From positions 27,461,501 through 27,525,500 of the forward strand of contig NC_079880.1 in the NCBI RefSeq assembly GCF_029227915.1: a stretch of 64,000 nt of DNA. The letters run 5' to 3'. A program made the translations under genes and the position numbers. The notes beneath the pieces are model-generated. The model was not told the origin of the DNA and made no database searches. It was given only the letters and a program-made list of their open reading frames with translations. Positions 15,301-28,205 of the stretch are shown in pieces (within the stretch, counting starts at the first letter, position 1; each line of letters begins with the position of its first letter). Source of the DNA: Hydractinia symbiolongicarpus. Lineage: Eukaryota; Cnidaria; Hydrozoa; Anthoathecata; Hydractiniidae.

Positions 15301-17128
15301 TATATGACGCAACCGTTGTAACTCAAACGGACTGATACCGTTAGAAAGTAATTGAAATGTAGTTTTTGAAGCTGTCTCTATTTCTTCAGCGCGAACTAAC
15401 GGCTGGGATTGGTCCCACAGTAAGAAAAGACTTATTTATCTAAATTTTTAAAAAAGCGCTACCGCAGAGCATAGTGTACTTGCTGAATTCCAGCAATCAT
15501 GTCGAATTAAGAAGAATGTTGTTCCTTGGAGTCCAATTTGCTCATTCATCGCATTGATAAGGTCACAGTCCAGAATCAGTTCAGTTAAGTCCCACAGTCA
15601 ATCGTTTCACTGTTAAAAGCGATGCAACATAGTAATATCGGAAAAATGTCACTAAATACATGCTGGTACGAATATGTGACGCAACCGTTGTAACTCAAAC
15701 GGACTGATACCGCTAGAAGGTCATTGAAATATAGTTTTTGAAACTGTCTCTATTTCTTCGGCGCGCGATAACGGTTAGGGTTGGTCCCACAGTAAAAAAT
15801 GACTTATTTATCTAAATTTTTAAATGAGGCGCTTCCACAGCGCCCAGTGTAATCGCTGATTTCCAACAATCATGTCAAAGTAAGAAGAATGTTATTTCTT
15901 GGAGTCCAGTTGGCTCACTTATCACATTTATAAGGTCACAGGCCAAAGTTAGTTCAGTTAAGTCCCACAGTCAATCATTTCATTGTTAAAAGCGATATAA
16001 CTCAGTAATATCGGAAATATGTCACTAAATACATGTTGGCACGAATATGTGACGCAGCCGTTGTATCTCAAACTGTTTGATTCCGCCAAGAAGTCAATGA
16101 GATGTAGTTTTTGAGAATGTCTCTATTTCTTCAGTGCGTGCTAACGGCCAGGATTGGTTCCACAGTAAAAAACGAATTATTTATCTAAGTTTTTCAAAAA
16201 AGCGCTACCACAGAGCATAGTGTACTCGCTGAGTTCCAGCAATCATGTCGAATTAAGAAGAATGTTATTCCTTGGAGTCCAATTGGCTCATTTATCGCAT
16301 TTATTATGTCACAGTCCAGAATCAGTTCAACTAAGTCCCACAGTCAATCGTTTCACTGTTAAAGCGATGCAACATAGTAATAGCGGAAAAATGTCGCTAA
16401 ATACATGTTGGTACGAGTATATGACGCAACCGTTGTAACTCAGACGGACTGATACTGCTAGAAAGTCATTGAAATGTAGTTTTTGAAACTGTCTCTATTT
16501 CTTCAGCGCGCGATAACGGCTAGGATTGGTCCCACAGTAAAAAAATGACTTACTTATCTAAACTTCTAAATAAAGCGCTACCACAGAGCCTAGTGAAATC
16601 GCTGAAATGCCGCAATCATGTCAATTTAAGAAGAATGTTATTTCTTGGAATCCAATTGTTTCATTTATCACATTTATCAGGTCACAGTCCACAATCAGTT
16701 CAATTAAGTCCCACAGTCAATCGTTTCATTGTTAAAAGCGATGCAAGCAAGTAGTAGCGGAAAAATATCGCTAAATACATGTTGGTACGAATATATGACG
16801 CAATCGTTGTAACTCAAACGGACTGATACCGTTAGAAAGTAATTGAAATGTAGTTTTTGAAGCTGCCTCTATTTCTTCAGCGCGAACTAACGGCTGGGAT
16901 TGGTCCCACAGTAAAAAAAGACTTATTTATCTAAATTTTTAAAAAAGCGCTACCACAGAGCATAGTGTACTTGCTGAATTCCAGCAATCATGTCGAATTA
17001 AGAAGAATGTTGTTCCTTGGAGTCCAATTTGCTCATTTATCGCATTGATAAGGTCACAGTCCAGAATCAGTTCAGTTAAGTCCCACAGTCAATCGTTTCA
17101 CTGTTAAAAGCGATGCAACATAGTAATA

Positions 17129-18890
17129 TCGGAAAAATGTCACTAAATACATGCTGATACGAATATGTGACGCAACCGTTGTATCTCAAACGGATTGATA
17201 CCGCCAAAGTCAATGAGATGTAGTTTTTGAGAATGTCTCTATTTCTTCAGTGCGTGCTAACGGCCAAGATTGGTTCCACAGTAAAAAAAAGACTTATTTA
17301 TCTAAGTTTTTGAAAAAAGCGCTACCACAGAGCATAGTGTACTCACTGAATTTAAGCAATCATGTCGAATTAAGAAGAATGTTATTCCTTGGAGTCCAAT
17401 TGGCTCATTTATCGCATTTATAAGGTCACAGTCCAGAATCAGTTCAACTAAGTCCCACAGTCAATCGCTTCACTGTTAAAAGTGATACAACTTAGTAATA
17501 TTGGAAAAAAATCACTAAATACATGTTGGTACGAATATTTGACGCAACCGTTGTATCTCAAACTGATTGATACCGCCAAGAAGTCAATGAGATGTAGTTT
17601 TTGAGAATGTCTCTATTTCTTCAGTGCGTGCTAACGGCCAGGATTGGTTCCACAGTAAAAAAACACTTATTTAACTAAGTTTTTGAAAACAGCGCTACCA
17701 CAGAGCATAGTGTACTCGCTGAATTCCAGCAATCATGTCGAATTAAGAAGAATGTTATTCCTTGGAGTCCAATTGGCTCACTTATTGCATTTATAAGGTC
17801 ACAGTCCAGAATCAGTTCAACTAAGTCCCACAATCAATCGCTTCACTGTTAAAAGCGATACAACTTAGTAATATTGGAAAAAAATCACTAAATACATGTT
17901 GGTACGAATATTTGACGCAACCGTTGTAACTCAAACGGACTGATACCGCCACGAAGTCAATGAGATTTAGTTTCTGAGAATGTCTCTATTTCTTCAGTTC
18001 GTGCTAACGGAAGGATTGGTCCACAGTAAAAAAAGACTTATTTATCTAAATTTTTAGAAAAAGCGCTACCACAGAGCATAGTGTACTTGCTGACTTCCAG
18101 CAATCATGTCGAATTAGGAAGAATGTTATTCCTCGGAGTTCAATTTGCTCATTTATTGCATTTATAAGGTCACAGTCCAGAATCAGTTCAGTGCAGTCTC
18201 ACAGTCAATCGTTTCACTGTTAAAAGCGATGCAAGATGGTAATAGCGGAAAAATGTCGCTAAATACATGTTGGTACGAATATGTGACGCAACCGTTGTAA
18301 CTCAAACGGACTGATACCGCTAGAAGGTCATTGAAATATAGTTTTTGAAACTGTCTCTATTTCTTCGGCGCGCGATAACGGTTAGGGTTGGTCCCACAGT
18401 AAAAAATGACTTATTTATCTAAATTTTTAAATGACTCGCTTCCACAGCGCCCAGTGTAATTGCTGATTTCCAACAATCATGTCAAAGTAAGAAGAATGTT
18501 ATTTCTTGGAGTCCAGTTGGCTCACTTATCACGTTTATAAGGTCACAGGCCAAAGTTAGTTCAGTTAAGTCCCACAGTCAATCATTTCATTGTTAAAAGC
18601 GATATAACTCAGTAATATCGGAAATATGTCACTAAATACATGTTGGCACGAATATGTGACGCAGCCGTTGTATCTCAAACTGTTTGAAACCGCCAAGAAG
18701 TCAATGAGATAAAGTTTTTGAGAATGTCTCTATTTCTTCAGTGCGTGCTAACGGCCAGGATTGGTTCCATAGTTAAAAAAGACTTATTTATCTAAGTATT
18801 TGAAAAAAGCGCTACCACAGAGCATAGTGTACACGCTGAATTCCAGCAATCATGTCGAATTAAAAAGAATGTTATTCCTTGGAGTCCAAT
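17129..18890. repeat. Segmental duplicate of satellite bases 1-1760
   Basis: Bases 17,129-18,890 match 1-1,760 at an offset of 17,128-17,129, including rare variants such as the short 'ccgccaaagtcaatg' (one codon-length deletion) at 72 and 17,200 and 'atttaagcaa' at 221 and 17,350. The match breaks near 1,760/18,890, where the first copy switches to a 'cacatttatcagg' flavour and the second to 'cgcatttataagg'. It therefore looks like a block transfer rather than independent monomer evolution. Confidence 0.8.
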
Positions 18891-20700
18891 TGGCTCATTT
18901 ATCGCATTTATAAGGTCACAGTCCAGAATCGGTTCAACTAAGTCCCACAGTCAATCGCTTCACTGTTAAAAGTGATACAACTTAGTAATATTGGAACAAA
19001 ATCACTAAATACATGTTGGTACGAATATTTGACGCAACCGTTGTATCTCAAACTGATTGATACCGCCAAGAAGTCAATGAGATGTAGTTTTTGAGAATGT
19101 CTCTATTTCTTCAGTGCGTGCTAACGGCCAGGATTGGTTCCACAGTAAAAAAACACTTATTTATCTAAGTTTTTGAAAACAGCGCTACCACAGAGCATAG
19201 GTTACTCGCTGAATTCCAGCAATCATGTCGAATTAAGAAGAATGTTATTCCTTGGAGTCCAATTGGCTCACTTATTGCATTTATAAGGTCACAGTCCAGA
19301 ATCAGTTCAACTAAGTCCCACAGTCAATCGCTTCACTGTTAAAAGCGATACAACTTAGTAATATTGGAAAAAAATCACTAAATACATGTTGGTACGAATA
19401 TTTGACGCAACCGTTGTAACTCAAACGGACTGATACCGCCACGAAGTCAATGAGATTTAGTTTCTGAGAATGTCTCTATTTCTTCAGTGCGTGCTAACGG
19501 AAGGATTGGTCCACAGTAAAAAAAGACTTATTTATCTAAATTTTTAGAAAAAGCGCTACCACAGAGCATAGTGTACTTGCTGACTTCCAGCAATCATGTC
19601 GAATTAAGAAGAATGTTATTCCTCGGAGTTCAATTTGCTCATTTATTGCATTTATAAGGTCACAGTCCAGAATCAGTTCAGTGCAGTCTCACAGTCAATC
19701 GTTTCACTGTTAAAAGCGATGCAAGATGGTAATAGCGGAAAAATGTCGCTAAATACATGTTGGTACGAATATGTGACGCAACCGTTGTAACTCAAACGGA
19801 CTGATACCGCTAGAAGGTCATTGAAATATAGTTTTTGAAACTGTCTCTATTTCTTCGGCGCGCGATAACGGTTAGGGTTGGTCCCACACTAAAAAATGAC
19901 TTATTTATCTAAATTTTTAAATGACGCGCTTCCACAGCGCCCAGTGTATTCGCTGATTTCCAACAATCATGTCAATGTAAGAAGAATGTTATTTCTTGGA
20001 GTCCAGTTGGCTCACTTATCACATTTATAAGGTCACAGGCCAAAGTTAGTTCAGTTAAGTCCCACAGTCAATCATTTCATTGTTAAAAGCGATATAACTC
20101 AGTAATATCGGAAATATGTCACTAAATACATGTTGGTACGAATATGTGACGCAGCCGTTGTATCTCAAACTGTTTAATACCGCCAAGAAGTCAATGAGAT
20201 GTAGTTTTTGAGAATGTCTCTATTTCTTCAGTGCGTGCTAACGGCCAGGATTGGTTCCATAGTAAAAAAAGACTTATTTATCTAAGTTTTTGAAAAAAGC
20301 GCTACCACAGAGCATAGTGTACACGCTGAATTCCAGCAATCATCTCGAATTAAGAAGAATGTTATTCCTTGGAGTCCAATTGGCTCATTTATCGCATTTA
20401 TAAGGTCACAGTCCAGAATCGGTTCAACTAAGTCCCACAGTCAATCGCTTCACTGTTAAAAGGGATACAACTTAGTAATATTGGAAAAAAATCACTAAAG
20501 ACATGTTGGTACGAATATTTGACGCAACCGTTGTATCTCAAACTGATTGATACCGCCAAGAAGTCAATGAGATGTAGTTTTTGAGAACGTCTGTATTTCT
20601 TCAGTGTGTGCTAACGGCCAGGATTGGTTCCACAGTAAAAAAAGACTTATTAATCTAAGTTTTTGAAAAAAGCGCTACCACAGAGCATAGTGTACTCGCT
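17340..20700. repeat. Tetrameric higher-order repeat, ~1,490 bp
   Basis: Rare variants recur 1,490 bases apart. 'gttagggttg' lies at 18,381 and 19,871, and 'acacgctgaa' at 18,831 and 20,321. 1,490 is four times 372.5. The four monomer types between these marks keep their order in both copies. Confidence 0.8.
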
Positions 20701-22914
20701 GAATTTCAGCAATCATGTCGAATTAAGAAGAATGTTATTCCTTGGAGTCCAATTGGCTCATTTATCGCATTTATAAGGTCACAGTCCAGAATCAGTTCAA
20801 CTAAGTCCCACAGTCAATCGCTTCACTGTTAAAAGTGATACAACTTAGTATTATTGGGAAAAAATCACTAAATACATGTTGGTACGAATATTTGACGCAA
20901 CCGTTGTATCTCAAACTGATTGATATCGCCAAGAAGTCAATGAGATCTAGTTTTTGAGAATTTCTCTATTTCTTCAGTGCGTGCTAACGACCAGGATTGG
21001 TTCCACAGTAAAAAAAGACTTATTTATCTAAGTTTTTGAAAAAAGCGCTACCACAGAGCATAGTCTACTCGCTGAATTCCAGCAATCATGTCGAATTAAG
21101 AAGAATGTTATTCAATTTGCTCATTTATCGCATTTATAAGGTCACAGTCCAGAATCAGTTCAGTTATGTCTCACAGTCAATCGTTTCACTGTTAAAAGCG
21201 ATACAACCTAGTAATATCGGAAAAAATCACTTTCTACCTGTTGGTACGAATATGTGACGCAACCGTTTTAAGTCAAGCGGACTGATAACGTTAGAAAGTA
21301 ATTAAAATGTAGTTTTTGAAGCTGTCTATATTTCTTCAGCGCAAACTAACGGCTGGGATTGGTCCCACAGTAAAAAATCACTTATTTAACTTAATTTTTA
21401 AATGAAGCGCTTCCACAGCGCCTAGTGTAATCGCTGATTTCCAACAATCATGTCAAATTAAGAAGAATGTTATTTCTTGGAGTCCAGTTGGCTCACTTAT
21501 CACATTTATAAGGTCGCAGGCCAAAGTTAGTTCAATTAAGTCCCACAGTCAATCATTTCAGTGTTAAAAGCGATATAGCTTAGTAATATCGGAAAACTGT
21601 CACTAAATACATGTTGGTACGAATATGTGACGCAACCGTTGTAACACAAACGGATTGATACCGCCAAAAATCAATGAAATGTAGTTTTTGAGAATGCCTC
21701 TATTTTTTAGGCGTGTGCTAACGGCCAGGATTGGTATCGCAGTAAAAAAAGTCTTACTTATCTAAAGTTTTAAATAATGCGCTACCACAGAGCCTAGTGT
21801 AATCGCTGAAATCCAGCAATCATGTCAATTTAAGAAGAATGTTATTCCTTGGAGTCCAGTTGGCTCATTTATCACATTTATCAGGTCACAGTCTAAAGTT
21901 AGTTTAATTAAGTCCCACAGTCAATCGTTTCACTGTTAAAAGCGATACAACCTAGTAATATCGGAAAAAAATCACTATCTACCTGTTGGTACGAATATGT
22001 GACGCAACCGTTGTAACTCAAACGGACTGATAACGTTAGAAAGTAATTGAGATGTAGTTTTTGAAGCTGTCTCTATTTCTTCAGCGCAAGCTAACGGCTG
22101 GGATTGGTCCCACAGTAAAAAGTGACTTATTTAACTTAATTTTTAAATGAAGCGCTTCCACCGCGCCCAGTGTAATCGCTGATTTCCAACAATCATGTCA
22201 AAGTAAGAAGAATGTTACTTCTTCTAGTCAAACTGGCTCATTTATCATATTTATAAGGTCAAACTTTAAAATCAGTTCAATTAAGTCCCACTGTCAAACG
22301 TTTCACTGTTAAAAGCGATGCAACCTAGTAATATCCGAATACTAACGCTAAATACATGTTGGTACGAATATTTGACGCAACCGTTGTATCTCAAACTGAT
22401 TGATACCGCCAAGAAGTCAATGAGATGTAGTTTTTGAGAATGTCTCTATTTCTTCAGTGCGTGCTAACGGCCAGGTTTGGTTCCACAGTAAAAAAAGACT
22501 TATTTATCTAAGTTTTTGAAAAAAGCGCTACCACAGAGCATAGTGTACTCGCTGAATTTCAGCAATCATGTTGAATTAAGAAGAATGTTATTCCTTGGAG
22601 TCCAAATGGCTCATTTATCGGATTTATAAGGTCACAATCCAGAATCGGTTCAACTAAGTCCCACAGTCAATCGCTTCACTGTTAAAAGGGATACAACTTA
22701 GTAATATTGGAAAAAATCACTAAATACATGTTGGTACGAATATTTGACGCAACCGTTGTATCTCAAACTGATTGATAGCGCCAAGAAGTCAATGAGATGT
22801 AGTTTTTGAGAACGTCTCTATTTCTTCAGTGCGTGCTAACGGCCAGGATTGGTTCCACAGTAAAAAAAGACTTATTAATCTAAGTTTTTGAAAAAAGCGC
22901 TACCACAGAGCATA

Positions 22915-25900
22915 GTCTACTCGCTGAATTCCAGCAATCATGTCGAATTAAAAAAAATGTTATTCAATTGGCTCATTTATCGCATTTATAAGGTCACAGT
23001 CCAGAATCAGTTCAGTTAAGTCTCACAGTCAATCGTTTCACTGTTAAAAGCGATGCAACATGGTAATAGCGGAAAAATGTCGCTAAATACATGTTGGTAC
23101 GAATATGTGACGCAACCGTTGTAACTCAAACGGACTGATCCCGCTAGAAGGTCATTGAAATGTAGTTTTTGAAACTGTCTCTATTTCTTCGGCGCGCGAT
23201 GACGGTTAGGATTGGTCCCACAGTAAAAAATGACTTATTTATCTAAATTTTTAAATGACGCGCTTCCACAGCGCCCAGTGTAATCGCTGATGTCCAACAA
23301 TCATGTCAAAGTAAGAAAAATGTTATTTCTTGGAGTCCAGTTGGCTCACTTATCACACTTATAAGGTCACAGGCCAAAGTTAGTTCAGTTAAGTCCCACA
23401 GTCAATCATTTCATTGTTACAAGCGATATAACTCAGTAATATCGGAAATATGTCACTAAATACATATTGGTACGAATATGTGACGCAACCGTTGTAACAC
23501 AAACGGATTGATACCGCCAAAAAATCAATGAAATGTTGTTTTTGAGAATGCCTCTATTTTTTCGGCGTGTGCTAACGGCCAGGATTGGTCCCGCAGTAAA
23601 AAAAGACTTACTTATCTAAACTTTATAAAGCGCTACCACAGAGCCTAGTGTAATCGCTGAAATCCAGCAATCATGTCAATTTAAGAAGAATGTTATTCCT
23701 TGGAGTCCAGTTGGCTCATTTATCACATTTATCAGGTTACAGTCCAAAGTTAGTTCAATTAAGTCCCACAGTCAATCGTTTCACTGTTAAAAGCGATACA
23801 ACCTAGTAATATCGGAAAAAAATCACTATCTACCTGTTGGTACGAATATGTGACGCAACCGTTTTAACTCAAGCGGGACTGATAACGTTAGAAAGTAATT
23901 AAAATGTAGTTTTTGAAGCTGTCTATATTTCTTCAGCGAAAACTAACGGCTGGGATTGGTCCCACAGTAAAAAATCACTTATTTAACTTAATTTTTAAAT
24001 GATGCGCTTCCACAGCGCCTAGTGTAATCGCTGATTTCCAACAATCATGTCAAATTAAGAAGAATGTTATTTCTTGGAGTCCAGTTGGCTCACTTATCAC
24101 ATTTATAAGGTCGCAGGCCAAAGTTAGTTCAATTAAGTCCCACAGTCAATCATTTCAGTGTTAAAAGCGATATAGCTTAGTAATATCGGAAAACTGTCAC
24201 TAAATACATGTTGGTACGAATATGTGACGCAACCGTTGTAACACAAACGGATTGATACCGCCAAAAATCAATGAAATGTAGTTTTTGAGAATGCCTCTAT
24301 TTTTTAGGCGTGTGCTAACGGCCAGGATTGGTATCGCAGTAAAAAAAGACTTACTTATCTAAACGTTTAAATAAAGCGCTACCACAGAGCCTAGTGTAAT
24401 CGCTGAAATCCAGCAATCATGTCAATTTAAGAAGAATGTTATTCCTTGGAGTCCAGTTGGCTCATTTATCACATTTATCAGGTCACAGTCTAAAGTTAGT
24501 TTAATTAAGTCCCACAGTCAATCGTTTCACTGTTGAAAGCGATACAACCTAGTAATATCGGAAAAAAATCACTATCTACCTGTTGGTACGAATATGTGAC
24601 GCAACCGTTGTAACTCAAACGGACTGATAACGTTAGAAAGTAATTGAAATGTAGTTTTTGAAGCTGTCTCTATTTCTTCAGCGCAAGCTAACGGCTGGGA
24701 TTGGTCCCACAGTAAAAAGTGACTTATTTAACTTAATTTTTAAATGAAGCGCTTCCACCGCGCCCAGTGTAATCGCTGATTTCCAACAATCATGTCAAAG
24801 TAAGAAGAATGTTACTTCTTCTAGTCAAACTGGCTCATTTATCATATTTATAAGGTCAATCTTTAAAATCAGTTCAATTAAGTCTCACTGTCAAACGTTT
24901 CACTGTTAAAAGCGATGCAACCTAGTAATATCCGAATACTAACGCTAAATACACTGTTAAAAGCGATGCAACATGGTAATAGCGGAAAAATGTCGCTAAA
25001 TATATGTTGGTACGAATATGTGACGCAACCGTTGTAACTCAAAAGGACTGATACCGCTAGAAGGTCATTGCAATGTAGTTTTTGAAACTGTCTGTATTTC
25101 TTCCGCGCGCGATGGCGGTTAGGATTGGTCCCACAGTAAAAAATGACTTATTTATCTAAATTTTTAAATGACGCGCTTCCACAATGCCCAGTGTAATCGC
25201 TGATTTCCAACAATCATGTCAAAGTAAGAAGAATGTTATTTCTTGGAGTCCAGCTGGCTCACTTATCACATTTATAACGTTACAGGCCAAAGTTAGTTGA
25301 ATTAATTCCCACAGTCAATCATTTCATTGTTAAAAGCGATATAACTTAGTAATATCGGAAAAATGTCACTAAATACATGCTGGTACGAATATGTGATGCA
25401 ACCGTGGTATCTCAAACGGATTGATACCGCCAAAGTCAATGAGATGTAGTTTTTGAGAATGTCTCTATATTTTCAGTGCGTGCTAACGGCGAGGATTGGT
25501 TCCATAGTAAAAAAAGACTAATTTATCTAAGTTTTTGAAAAAAGCGCTACCACAGAGCATAGTGTACTCGCTGAATTCCAGCAATCATGTCGAATTAAAA
25601 AAAATGTTATTCAATTGGCTCATTTATCGCATTTATAAGGTCACAGTCCAGAATCAGTTCAGTTAAGTCTCACAGTCAATCGTTTCACTGTTAAAAGCGA
25701 TGCAACATGGTAATAGCGGAAAAATGTCGCTAAATACATGTTGGTACGAATATGTGACGCAACCGTTGTAACTCAAACGGACTGATCCCGCTAGAAGGTC
25801 ATTGAAATGTAGTTTTTGAAACTGTCTCTATTTCTTCGGCGCGCGATGACGGTTAGGATTGGTCCCACAGTAAAAAATGACTTATTTATCTAAATTTTTA

Positions 25901-28205
25901 AATGACGCGCTTCCACAGCGCCCAGTGTAATCGCTGATGTCCAACAATCATGTCAAAGTAAGAAAAATGTTATTTCTTGGAGTCCAGTTGGCTCACTTAT
26001 CACACTTATAAGGTCACAGGCCAAAGTTAGTTCAGTTAAGTCCCACAGTCAATCATTTCATTGTTACAAGCGATATAACTCAGTAATATCGGAAATATGT
26101 CACTAAATACATATTGGTACGAATATGTGACGCAACCGTTGTAACACAAACGGATTGATACCGCCAAAAAATCAATGAAATGTTGTTTTTGAGAATGCCT
26201 CTATTTTTTCGGCGTGTGCTAACGGCCAGGATTGGTCCCGCAGTAAAAAAAGACTTACTTATCTAAACTTTATAAAGCGCTACCACAGAGCCTAGTGTAA
26301 TCGCTGAAATCCAGCAATCATGTCAATTTAAGAAGAATGTTATTCCTTGGAGTCCAGTTGGCTCATTTATCACATTTATCAGGTTACAGTCCAAAGTTAG
26401 TTCAATTAAGTCCCACAGTCAATCGTTTCACTGTTAAAAGCGATACAACCTAGTAATATCGGAAAAAAATCACTATCTACCTGTTGGTACGAATATGTGA
26501 CGCAACCGTTTTAACTCAAGCGGGACTGATAACGTTAGAAAGTAATTAAAATGTAGTTTTTGAAGCTGTCTATATTTCTTCAGCGAAAACTAACGGCTGG
26601 GATTGGTCCCACAGTAAAAAATCACTTATTTAACTTAATTTTTAAATGATGCGCTTCCACAGCGCCTAGTGTAATCGCTGATTTCCAACAATCATGTCAA
26701 ATTAAGAAGAATGTTATTTCTTGGAGTCCAGTTGGCTCACTTATCACATTTATAAGGTCGCAGGCCAAAGTTAGTTCAATTAAGTCCCACAGTCAATCAT
26801 TTCAGTGTTAAAAGCGATATAGCTTAGTAATATCGGAAAATTGTCACTAAATACATGTTGGTACGAATATGTGACGCAACCGTTGTAACACAAACGGATT
26901 GATACCGCCAAAAATCAATGAAATGTAGTTTTTGAGAATGCCTCTATTTTTTAGGCGTGTGCTAACGGCCAGGATTGGTATCGCAGTAAAAAAAGACTTA
27001 CTTATCTAAACGTTTAAATAAAGCGCTACCACAGAGCCTAGTGTAATCGCTGAAATCCAGCAATCATGTCAATTTAAGAAGAATGTTATTCCTTGGAGTC
27101 CAGTTGGCTCATTTATCACATTTATCAGGTCACAGTCTAAAGTTATTTTAATTAAGTCCCACAGTCAATCGTTTCACTGTTGAAAGCGATACAACCTAGT
27201 AATATCGGAAAAAAATCACTATCTACCTGTTGGTACGAATATGTGACGCAACCGTTGTAACTCAAACGGACTGATAACGTTAGAAAGTAATTGAAATGTA
27301 GTTTTTGAAGCTGTCTCTATTTCTTCAGCGCAAGCTAACGGCTGGGATTGGTCCCACAGTAAAAAGTGACTTATTTAACTTCATTTTTAAATGAAGCGCT
27401 TCCACCGCGCCCAGTGTAATCGCTGATTTCCAACAATCATGTCAAAGTAAGAAGAATGTTACTTCTTCTAGTCAAACTGGCTCATTTATCATATTTATAA
27501 GGTCAATCTTTAAAATCAGTTCAATTAAGTCTCACTGTCAAACGTTTCACTGTTAAAAGCGATGCAACCTAGTAATATCCGAATACTAACGCTAAATACA
27601 CTGTTAAAAGCGATGCAACATGGTAATAGCGGAAAAATGTCGCTAAATATATGTTGGTACGAATATGTGACGCAACCGTTGTAACTCAAAAGGACTGATA
27701 CCGCTAGAAGGTCATTGCAATGTAGTTTTTGAAACTGTCTGTATTTCTTCCGCGCGCGATGGCGGTTAGGATTGGTCCCACAGTAAAAAATGACTTATTT
27801 ATCTAAATTTTTAAATGGCGCGCTTCCACAATGCCCAGTGTAATCGCTGATTTCCAACAATCATGTCAAAGTAAGAAGAATGTTATTTCTTGGAGTCCAG
27901 CTGGCTCACTTATCACATTTATAACGTTACAGGCCAAAGTTAGTTGAATTAATTCCCACAGTCAATCATTTCATTGTTAAAAGCGATATAACTTAGTAAT
28001 ATCGGAAAAATGTCACTAAATACCTGCTGGTACGAATATGTGATGCAACCGTGGTATCTCAAACGGATTGATACCGCCAAAGTCAATGAGATGTAGTTTT
28101 TGAGAATGTCTCTATATTTTCAGTGCGTGCTAACGGCGAGGATTGGTTCCATAGTAAAAAAAGACTAATTTATCTAAGTTTTTGAAAAAAGCGCTACCAC
28201 AGAGC
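22915..28205. repeat. 2,647-bp tandem duplication inside the satellite
   Basis: Two adjoining blocks match with a constant offset of 2,647 bases. The short-monomer variant 'tattcaattg' is at 22,961 and 25,608. An aberrant junction 'taaatacactgttaaaagc' is at 24,951 and 27,598; there the unit restarts early, giving a monomer only about 50-60 bases long. Because 2,647 is seven monomers plus this partial one, the breakpoint was made once and then duplicated with its surroundings. Confidence 0.88.

Noticed and set aside
2767-21257. Repeated 60-75 residue open frames in the satellite, for example at 2,767, 14,312 and 16,545
   Set aside because: They recur with the monomer, start and stop at variable places between copies, exist only in some monomers and have no family resemblance or start motif.
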